Source: Chloroflexota bacterium (GTDB lineage Bacteria > Chloroflexota > UBA11872 > UBA12225). Taken from it: a stretch of 64,000 bases of DNA. Of this stretch, positions 16,461 through 24,360 are shown one piece after another. Position numbers and translations under genes: made by a program. The stretch spans positions 405,931 through 469,930 of the forward strand of contig JAUJOR010000002.1 in assembly GCA_030447525.1 (NCBI GenBank), given 5' to 3'. The first letter of the stretch is position 1, and each line of letters begins with the position of its first letter. A model generated the notes under the pieces. The model did no database searches. It worked only from the letters and a program-made list of their open reading frames with translations, and was not told the origin of the DNA.

Positions 16461-17402
16461 CTACAGCTCCCGTGCCAACCGGTAGATGATTCGCTCGGCC
16501 TCAAAGCCAAGGCGGCGAAAGAACTCCTGCTCTTCCCCGGGGTCGTTTAGCTGCGCCCGCAGCGGTCGGGATGGGTGTGACTCCGCCAGGAGGGCCCCCA
16601 CGAGGGCCCGGCCAATCCCGCGCCGGCGGGCGTCGTCTTGCACCCCCACGAAGCGCAGCAGGGCGTCCTCCGGCCGACGCGTCGCCCAGGCCAGGCCAAT
16701 GGGGGTCTGCGGATCAGCCGCCTCCCATACGGCATGCGCTACCGTGGCCGGACGCTGCACCCACGCCTCCAGCTCGGCCGGCGTGAAGGTCATCAGGTCG
16801 TCGTGAGGCTGCGTGGCACGCTCGATGCCCAGCTGGATCAGGAGGCCGGTGAGGTGAGGGACGTCCTCCAGCGCCAGGGGACGCAGGGTGTCTCCCGTGG
16901 GCAGGGGCGTGCCGGCCAGCGGCTCCCCGGCGCCCAACGGGAGCACCAGGCCTAGGGACTGCCCTGTCACCTCGAACCCCGCCCCGCGGAACAGGGACAG
17001 GGCCTCCACCTCTGTCCCATCCACCTCCAGCATGGCGCGCCCCACCTGGCCCTCGCGGAGCTGAGCCAAGGCCTGGTCTAGGAGGCGCCGGCCGATCCCC
17101 CGGCGTCGGAAACGGGGCTTGACCCCCAGGAACACGATGCGCCCTTCCTTGTTCCCCGGGCCGCTCAATCCACCGCCGGCCCCTTCTGTAGCGCCCACTG
17201 CACGGGGCACGCCGGCCACGACGGCCCCGACGACCTCCATAGATTCAGTGGCGGGGCTTTCGGCCACCCACGAGATCCAGGGGTCGTAGGTGCGCTGGAG
17301 GTACTGCCGTAGCGTCCCGGCCTCGCTCGGCGGGCGCCCTACCAAGGAGGCGATGCTCTCCCAGTCTCCCTCGGTCGCTTCTCGGTCTCGACTATCTGTC
17401 AT
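16461..17402 (-). CDS. tandem GNAT acetyltransferase
   Basis: 313 aa with two GNAT folds. The acetyl-CoA loop appears twice: VKPRFRRRGIGRRLL (about 93-107) and VQDDARRRGIGRALV (about 250-264), each followed by the usual helix and the late FRGAGFE or FRRLGFEAER segment. Two intact CoA loops suggest both halves can bind cofactor, although in many tandem GNATs one half only supports substrate binding. The acceptor is unknown; MshD-like proteins share this layout but nothing nearby supports that. The start has no strong ribosome site. Confidence 0.82.
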   Translation of the reverse strand: MTDSRDREATEGDWESIASLVGRPPSEAGTLRQYLQRTYDPWISWVAESPATESMEVVGAVVAGVPRAVGATEGAGGGLSGPGNKEGRIVFLGVKPRFRRRGIGRRLLDQALAQLREGQVGRAMLEVDGTEVEALSLFRGAGFEVTGQSLGLVLPLGAGEPLAGTPLPTGDTLRPLALEDVPHLTGLLIQLGIERATQPHDDLMTFTPAELEAWVQRPATVAHAVWEAADPQTPIGLAWATRRPEDALLRFVGVQDDARRRGIGRALVGALLAESHPSRPLRAQLNDPGEEQEFFRRLGFEAERIIYRLAREL

Positions 17403-17589
17403 ACGTCAACTTGTTCCGTGTGCTCTTAGTCCTCGAAGTGGTGCAGCCCCTGATGGCGGTGCGCGAGATCGGCTGTGACGCCAGGGGAGCCCTGCCGGTG
17501 GCGCTGCGCCGTACGACGGGGGGACACACCTGACCTACGGCGTGCCCTGGAACCCGGTTGGAAGGGAAGGGCACTCCGAGAGGGGGGCG

Positions 17590-17976
17590 TCAGTCGAATG
17601 ACCGGAACAGCTCGTCTTGCAGGCGATGAAAGAGGAATCCCCAGGCCAGGGGTCGCAGGGGTGACAATCGCAGGCTGAGCAGGAAGACCAGGGCGATCAC
17701 CGGGAGGGCGTGAAGCGCCCGCCCTTGCTCGAATTTCAGGCTTGGCCAGCGGGGGCGGAATCGCCAGCGCCGCGGGCGGCGGTAGCGCTCCCGGTGGTAG
17801 GAGTAGGCGTTGCGCAGGGAGAAGTCCCCTGTGGCCCAGACGTACCCCAGATAGTGGTCGACGTCGATGAGCACGGCAGCCCCGGTGAAAGCGGTTAATG
17901 ACGCCGCACTCCAGCCGGCGTGGCAGAGGGGCAAGGCGGCCGCCACGGCGGCGAGGGCGTGATATTTCGGCAACAC
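17590..17976 (-). CDS. small membrane protein with DVDH motif (membrane metal-hydrolase-like)
   Basis: 128 aa with two or three hydrophobic segments, an IDVDHYLGYVW motif near residue 38 and the C-terminal GFLFHRLQDELFR. The DVDH plus later His/Asp pattern resembles the YdjM/DUF457 membrane-bound metal-dependent hydrolase group, at the small end of the size range. The GTG start directly follows the stop of the ABC ATPase gene (TAGGTG), so translation is coupled, making it the last gene of the exporter operon. The function is inferred from motif only. Confidence 0.6.
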   Translation of the reverse strand: MLPKYHALAAVAAALPLCHAGWSAASLTAFTGAAVLIDVDHYLGYVWATGDFSLRNAYSYHRERYRRPRRWRFRPRWPSLKFEQGRALHALPVIALVFLLSLRLSPLRPLAWGFLFHRLQDELFRSFD

Positions 17977-19080
17977 CTACTCGATTGTAGACCCTTGGCT
18001 CCCCGCCGGGGACGAGCTATCCAGTCCGGCTTCGTAGATGCGGCGCACGATGGCCTCGATCTCCGGCTCCTCGATCGTCAGGTCGCGCAGACGGTAGCGA
18101 CTGGCTACGGCGGTGATCAGGTCGGCGGCCGTCGTGTCGTCCCGGCTAAAGCGCAGCCAGCGCCGCGGGCCATCGGCGCGTACCTCGCAGGCGTGGGGCA
18201 CGCTCAGGGGCCCCTCCAGGGCCCCGCCGTCCTCGGCCAGGTCGACCACCAGCGTGCGCTCCCGCCCGAGACGGTCGCGTATCTCCGCCAGACCGCCGTC
18301 GTACAGTACCTTCCCCTGGTCGATGATCAGGAGCCGCGAGCACAGCTGCTCGACATCGGCCATGTCATGGGTGGTCAAGAGGACGGTAACGCCCCGCTCA
18401 CGGTTGATCCGGCGCAGGAAGTCGCGAATGCGGTGCTTGGCTACCACGTCTAGGCCGATGGTGGGCTCGTCCAGGTAGAGGATCTCCGGGTCGTGCAGCA
18501 GGGCAGCGGCCAGGTCCCCCCGCATGCGCTGTCCGAGAGAGAGCTGGCGCACCGGCGTGCTCAGGAACAGGTCGAGATCGAGGAGCTGGCGGAAGGTTGC
18601 CAGGTTGCGCTCGAACGTGGCCTCGGGCACACGGTAGACGTAGCGCAGCAAGTCCAGGGACTCGATCAGCGGGAGGTCCCACCACAGCTGGGTGCGCTGC
18701 CCGAACACCACTCCGATGTGCCGTGCTACCTCCTTGCGCCGGCGTTGTGGAGACAGGCCCAGCACCTCGACTCGCCCGGCGCTGGGATGGAGGATGCCGG
18801 TCAGCATCTTGATGGTCGTCGATTTTCCGGCACCGTTGGGTCCAACGCAGCCGACCATCTCGCCCCGCTGGATAGTGAAGGAAACGCCATCGACTGCCCG
18901 CACCTCGTGGGAGCTGCGATCTACCAGGGAGCGGACGGCTCCTAGCGCCCCGGGCCGGTGGCGGAAGACGCGAAACGACTTACACAGATCCTGGACATAC
19001 ACTGCCGGCCCGCCGGCCGGGCCTGGCGCAGGTCGCCCCAGCGGTCCCCCATGTCCGGCGTCGGGCGTCCCGGCGGTCAT
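17977..19080 (-). CDS. ABC-2 exporter ATP-binding protein
   Basis: 367 aa. Walker A GPNGAGKSTTIK, signature LSLGQRMRGDLAAALL, Walker B EILYLDEPTIGLD and the switch His in LLTTHDM, all intact. The C-terminal 90 residues after the ATPase core are typical of DrrA-like exporters. The ATG at 19080 overlaps the preceding permease stop by ATGA, so the two are co-translated. The much longer open frame running to 20775 is antisense-like translation over the two permease genes and is not the protein. Cargo unknown. Confidence 0.92.
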   Translation of the reverse strand: MTAGTPDAGHGGPLGRPAPGPAGGPAVYVQDLCKSFRVFRHRPGALGAVRSLVDRSSHEVRAVDGVSFTIQRGEMVGCVGPNGAGKSTTIKMLTGILHPSAGRVEVLGLSPQRRRKEVARHIGVVFGQRTQLWWDLPLIESLDLLRYVYRVPEATFERNLATFRQLLDLDLFLSTPVRQLSLGQRMRGDLAAALLHDPEILYLDEPTIGLDVVAKHRIRDFLRRINRERGVTVLLTTHDMADVEQLCSRLLIIDQGKVLYDGGLAEIRDRLGRERTLVVDLAEDGGALEGPLSVPHACEVRADGPRRWLRFSRDDTTAADLITAVASRYRLRDLTIEEPEIEAIVRRIYEAGLDSSSPAGSQGSTIE

Positions 19081-19886
19081 GACCCCGTGCTTTGATAATG
19101 TCGCACGCCGAACGACCATCCCCAGGCGGCGACAACGCAGCACAGCGTGGCCACCAGCGGGGAGAGCCACCCCGCCCAGGCCGGGAGGCCCAGGGGATCG
19201 GGGCGCTCCAGGAGATACAACGCAGGGTAGTAGTTGACGAAGGCCAGGGGAAAGATGAAGGTGACGAAGCGGCGCAGCCAGCCGTGAAAGATGTCCAGCG
19301 GGTAGCTGGTCATCGTCGTGCCGCCGTACGTAAAGGTGTTGACCACCTCCGTCCCCTCCACCGTCCAGAATGCGTAGGCCGCGCCAAGGATATAGACGGA
19401 GAAGAAGATGGCGGCGCCCGCGGCGAGGGCTACCATCAGCACGGCCAGCTTCCCCGGCGTCCAGGGGATAGCGACCTCGCCCTGGGCCACGGCCAGGATG
19501 ACCAGCCCCTGCCCAATGCGCCCCAGGCGCCGCAAGGTGAGCCTGGCGGCGATAGTCTGGAAAAAGGCCCCCAGGGGGCGCGTCAGCAGGCGGTCGAAGT
19601 CCCCCTGCCGGATCATCGCCGGCACCAGGTCGAAGCCGGAGGCGATGGTGTCGGCCAGGGCGAAAGATACGGCCGACATGCCCCACAACAGGGCCACCTC
19701 TCCCAGCGACCAGCCGGCGAGATGGGGGATGCGGTGGTAGAGCACCAGGAGGGCACCGAAGTCGAACAGATTGGCGGCGAAGACGCCCGCCGTGGCCAGG
19801 AGGAAAGATGCCTTGTACTGCATCTGGCCGCGGGCGCTGGCCCCCACCAGCCGCCAATACAACCGCCAGTACTCGCGGAGTGGCAT
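19077..19886 (-). CDS. ABC-2 family permease (PF06182-like), subunit 2
   Basis: 269 aa with about six membrane spans. Family-type segments include RQGDFDRLLTRPLGAFFQ in the first cytoplasmic loop and YPLDIFHGWLRR before the last spans. This family works as a pair of homologous permeases with one ATPase, as here. It lies 3 bases after the previous permease stop and overlaps the ATPase gene by 4 bases. The transported molecule is unknown for most such systems. Confidence 0.88.
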   Translation of the reverse strand: MPLREYWRLYWRLVGASARGQMQYKASFLLATAGVFAANLFDFGALLVLYHRIPHLAGWSLGEVALLWGMSAVSFALADTIASGFDLVPAMIRQGDFDRLLTRPLGAFFQTIAARLTLRRLGRIGQGLVILAVAQGEVAIPWTPGKLAVLMVALAAGAAIFFSVYILGAAYAFWTVEGTEVVNTFTYGGTTMTSYPLDIFHGWLRRFVTFIFPLAFVNYYPALYLLERPDPLGLPAWAGWLSPLVATLCCVVAAWGWSFGVRHYQSTGS

Positions 19887-19889
19887 CGC

Positions 19890-20681
19890 TTACCCCCCCT
19901 GCACCACGACGCGCCGCGTGGCAATCACCACCAGGCCCTGGGCCGCCCCCAACAGGAGCGCCGCCCAGAGGGCTTGCTGCCCGAGGGCTCCCATCAGGGC
20001 CCAGCCCGTGACCCGCTCCAGAAAGACGTCCGCCGGGGTCTGGACAATCCCGGCAAACGGGAGGGCCTGCACCACCGGACGCAGCCAGTCGGGGAAGAAG
20101 GCCAGGGGGATCAGAAAGCCGCTGAGGAAGGTGCTGGCGATCAGACCGAGCCCACCGACGCCGCGGGCGTCGGTCGTCCAGAAGGCCGCGAGGTTGAGCA
20201 TGAAACGGAAGGCGAAGCCAATTGACACGGCCAGGGCGAGGCTGACTGCCAGGGCCGCCCAGGTGATCGCGTGGTGCGGCCAGCGCAGGCCAAAGAGGAG
20301 CTGCCCAATGAGCACGACCGGCAAGGCGCGGAACAGGAGATAGTAGATCGCCCGGCCATAGTCCCGCGCCAGCCAGAACCCCAAGAACGAGAACGGCTTG
20401 GACAGATCGGAGACGACGTCGCCGCTGCGGATCGTGTCCGCGACCTCCCACCCGCCCCACAAGCCTACCACCATGATCAGGGCCTGCACCGTCCAGTTCC
20501 AGGTCAGGGCGTCTTGTAGGTTGTATCCGGCAATGTCTCCCCTCGCCTCGAAGGCGGCCAGCAGGGGCACGGCGCGGAGGTAGCCGAAGCAGGCATTGGT
20601 GAACAGGCCGGCCAGGTTCTTCGTCCGGTAGACCAGCTCCCGCTGGAAGGCCCGCTTGCCGATCTCGAGGTAAACCCTCAT
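19890..20681 (-). CDS. ABC-2 family permease (PF06182-like), subunit 1
   Basis: 263 aa, first gene of the exporter operon. It begins MRVYLEIGKRAFQRELVYR and has about six spans; IRSGDVVSDLSKPFSFLGFW corresponds to the loop RQGDFDRLLTRPL of its partner, showing shared ancestry. Upstream open frame to 21032 has no family similarity, so I take ATG 20681, although its ribosome site is weak. A CAAGGTTAAG motif sits 154 bases upstream. Confidence 0.85.
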   Translation of the reverse strand: MRVYLEIGKRAFQRELVYRTKNLAGLFTNACFGYLRAVPLLAAFEARGDIAGYNLQDALTWNWTVQALIMVVGLWGGWEVADTIRSGDVVSDLSKPFSFLGFWLARDYGRAIYYLLFRALPVVLIGQLLFGLRWPHHAITWAALAVSLALAVSIGFAFRFMLNLAAFWTTDARGVGGLGLIASTFLSGFLIPLAFFPDWLRPVVQALPFAGIVQTPADVFLERVTGWALMGALGQQALWAALLLGAAQGLVVIATRRVVVQGG

Positions 20682-20828
20682 CCCAGACGGTACCCGGCGC
20701 TGACGGTCCCTCGAACGTGCGCCACCGGTGGCCGACGCCATCACGCAGCCCGGCGGAGAGCTGCCCGGCCACCAACCGTAGCGGCGGACATAGTCCCGTT
20801 CCTGAAGTAAGGTGCCTTGACCCCCCGA

Positions 20829-20844
20829 GTTAGGCAAGGTTAAG
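20829..20844 (+). promoter_or_regulatory. candidate DtxR-family operator upstream of ABC-2 exporter
   Basis: GTTAGGCAAGGTTAAG. CAAGGTTAAG (20835-20844) recurs inverted at 22687-22696 upstream of the membrane-protein/DtxR gene pair. The TTAGGC...TTAA look is loosely like metalloregulator boxes of the DtxR family. Two sites only, so tentative. Confidence 0.3.
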
Positions 20845-20982
20845 ATGAGAGGGCAGCATTCTACATCGAGCCGCCCAGACGGCATCCCGGGGCGCCGCCC
20901 CGGCGGAGAAGAGAGACTCGACACGGCCATGCTGCTGAATGGGGTACTGAGGGAGCCGGCTGAGGCGGCGACACCTGCGAGC

Positions 20983-21084
20983 ATGCTGGAACCGGCCTGG
21001 CCCCGGCGAGCCCCACGCTGCCTGCTGGGCATCGAGGTGCTGTGGTCCTGGTGGGCCCACCTCCGCAGGCGGGCCCTTTCTTAG
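20983..21084 (+). CDS. possible Trp-rich leader peptide (trpL-like), orphan
   Basis: 33 codons from ATG 20983, ending in TAG at 21084, with three Trp codons in four (21043-21054: W, S, W, W) at the exact 5' arm of a terminator hairpin. A ribosome stalled for lack of Trp-tRNA would cover that arm and permit read-through, the logic of a transcription attenuator. No trp or other gene follows on this strand: the next is the convergent DtxR gene. Ribosome site is weak; an in-frame ATG at 20929 is an alternative. Confidence 0.3.
   Translation: MLEPAWPRRAPRCLLGIEVLWSWWAHLRRRALS
21053..21082 (+). terminator. rho-independent terminator overlapping the Trp codons
   Basis: GGGCC (21053-21057) pairs with GGCCC (21072-21076), with an inner CCT/AGG stem around CCGC and a following TTTCTT. 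A convincing terminator on the plus strand with no plus-strand gene upstream other than the leader peptide. Confidence 0.6.
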
Positions 21085-21160
21085 ATGGTCCTGGTTCTGA
21101 GGCCCTGGCCACCACGCCTACGTAACATGGTGCATTAAAGGGCGAGGGTGCCGTGGGGCC

Positions 21161-21970
21161 CTATGCCGGTGCGTTGTCCACCGCCCCTGTGCCCGGGGTA
21201 CCCGGCCCTGCTGAACCACGGCGCACCCAGATCAACGCGGCCGCGCGACCCTCCAGACGGATCTCCTTGCCGGCGTCCGTCACCGCCGTGACGGCGCCGG
21301 ACATGCGGTCGACGGCCAGGATCGTCAGTCCCACGTTCGGCCCCACCCCATTACGCTCGAGGTAGGTCAGGAGATCGAGGTCGGCCTCGGCCTCCTCGGT
21401 GATGCGCCCCAGCGTCACGGTATCGCCGGGACGGACCTCGCTGAGGTACACGCCGTCGCGGTCCATCTCCATGTGACCGTTCTTGGTGGGGATGGGGTTG
21501 CCGTGAGGGCAAGTGTCCGGCCGGCCTAGGGCGTCGTAGAGCCGGTCGAGAAGCAATGGCGTGAATCCGGGCTCAAACCGTTCGGCCGCCTCGTGCGCCT
21601 CGGTGGAAGACAGGCGCAGCTCCTTTTGCAGCCAGCGCTCGATCAAGCGATGCTTACGCGTGGACTCCTCACCGATCTGCCGGCCGGCTTCGGTAAGGAC
21701 GATCTCTTTGCGGTCGCCCATATCCCGCAGGCGGATGAATCCGTCGCGCTCCAGCCGCTGGAGGGTCTGGGTCACAGAAGGGGCTGAGACACGCAGGTGC
21801 TGCGCCAGCCGCGCCCCGATGAGCACCTTGCGCTCGGCGGTCAGGGCATAGATAGACTGTAGATAGTGCTCTGTGGCCGGGGTGATCTTGGACGCGGCGT
21901 GCCCCACTTCGTGGCCGGCGCGGCCGGGCGCTGCGGCCTGCTCTGTTGCTCGCTGGTCTACGGTAGCCAT
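21161..21970 (-). CDS. DtxR/MntR-family metal-dependent repressor with altered metal site
   Basis: 269 aa: N-terminal winged helix (about 30-95; LAQHLRVSAPSVTQTLQRLE), dimerisation/metal domain (about 96-165, with DTCPHGNPIP) and a C-terminal FeoA/SH3-like domain. By eye, the ancillary-site residues are kept (His107, Glu111, His126). At the primary site the usual EH pair reads Glu133-Pro134, so the His ligand is missing, while the Met10/Asp8 position of DtxR/MntR is His35. The metal may therefore differ. ATG 21970 is preferred to 22018 because AGGT precedes it. It follows a membrane-protein gene on the same strand. Confidence 0.88.
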   Translation of the reverse strand: MATVDQRATEQAAAPGRAGHEVGHAASKITPATEHYLQSIYALTAERKVLIGARLAQHLRVSAPSVTQTLQRLERDGFIRLRDMGDRKEIVLTEAGRQIGEESTRKHRLIERWLQKELRLSSTEAHEAAERFEPGFTPLLLDRLYDALGRPDTCPHGNPIPTKNGHMEMDRDGVYLSEVRPGDTVTLGRITEEAEADLDLLTYLERNGVGPNVGLTILAVDRMSGAVTAVTDAGKEIRLEGRAAALIWVRRGSAGPGTPGTGAVDNAPA

Positions 21971-22030
21971 GACCTGCTGCGTCTCCCGCCAAGAGGAATG
22001 GTAACAGGTAGCGGTCATTCGCCGGCCCGG

Positions 22031-22624
22031 CTAGCCGGCTCGCTGGAGCTCCGGCGGGACGACGTCGCTGGTGGCCGCCACCTCTCTCCGGGCCCCCCTC
22101 GGCGCCGTCCAACCGCTGCGTCTGCGCACGCGCTGCCAGATCACATGGCGCTGGGCGTACACCTTGCGTAGGGTATCGACGATCACCGGGACTTCGAGGT
22201 AGTCGATCAAGATGGCTACCCAGGCCACGGCCGCATTCCAGCTGAACAGGGACGCCTGCCCCAATGTGCGCACCACAACGTCGTCGGTGATCCAGGCCAT
22301 GTGGATCCACTGCGTGTTCAGGAGCAAGAGGTAGACCAGCCCCCGCAGACGCAGGCCCCGGCGCAGCTCGTACACGTACAGCAGGGAGGCTGAGACGAGA
22401 GCCGGTATCTCTAGATAGTCGGCAAGCACGTAGACGATCATGCCTGCCTCGGGAAAGACGAAGTAACTGCGACCGGTGAGGCGCTCCAGGATCACCTCGC
22501 TGGCCAGCCAGTAGAGATGGAAGATCTGGAGGAGAAACGCCGCCGTGGTGAGAATCAGGGTGGCGAGGTAGTGGCGCTGGTACCAGGCCCAGAAGCGCCG
22601 CGCGACGTGCCGCAGACGTCCCAT
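22031..22624 (-). CDS. uncharacterised membrane protein paired with DtxR regulator
   Basis: 197 aa with about four or five membrane spans and a basic, disordered C-terminus. An internal duplication is visible: ADYLEIPALVSASLLYV in the middle and IDYLEVPVIVDTLRKV near the end. Polar residues occur within hydrophobic segments: His in QIFHLYWLASEV and WIHMAWITDD. I do not recognise a named family. It directly precedes the DtxR gene on one strand (60 bases), so regulation by metals, and possibly a role in metal transport or sensing, is a reasonable guess but unproven. Confidence 0.75.
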   Translation of the reverse strand: MGRLRHVARRFWAWYQRHYLATLILTTAAFLLQIFHLYWLASEVILERLTGRSYFVFPEAGMIVYVLADYLEIPALVSASLLYVYELRRGLRLRGLVYLLLLNTQWIHMAWITDDVVVRTLGQASLFSWNAAVAWVAILIDYLEVPVIVDTLRKVYAQRHVIWQRVRRRSGWTAPRGARREVAATSDVVPPELQRAG

Positions 22625-22686
22625 GGAGAGAGCATAGCCGTGCCCACCCGCCCTTAGTCTAGAGAGAAGGCCCAGGGTTTGGCTCG

Positions 22687-22696
22687 CTTAACCTTG
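22687..22696 (-). promoter_or_regulatory. second copy of CAAGGTTAAG motif
   Basis: CTTAACCTTG on the plus strand, 63 bases upstream of the membrane-protein gene start. The same ten bases, inverted, lie upstream of the ABC-2 exporter operon (20835-20844). Candidate operator for the DtxR-family regulator. Confidence 0.3.
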
Positions 22697-22884
22697 GACT
22701 ATAAGCGCCCTTTGAGGGAGCCGGATGGCCCGGCCGCCGGACAGGGACGCTTCAGGAGATCATGCCCCTGCTGAGTCGGGGGCCCGGCGTGGGAGCTATG
22801 TGGCCAGAGACACTGCAAGACCTTATAGACGAGCGGTTGAAGCAGAGCTCAGCGCCAATAGGGAGAGAGATAGAATACAGGGAC

Positions 22885-24336
<1,452 letters not shown>

Positions 24337-24360
24337 AACTTCGGCTCAAGTCTCCGCTCG

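Noticed and set aside
17977..20775. 932-codon minus-strand frame as one fused exporter protein
   Set aside because: Only the last 367 residues are real (the ATPase). The rest is an out-of-frame reading of the two permease genes, which have their own clear frames.
20900..21085. T-box riboswitch
   Set aside because: Terminator and spacing invited the idea, but no T-box sequence (TGGNACCGCG) or other conserved box is visible.
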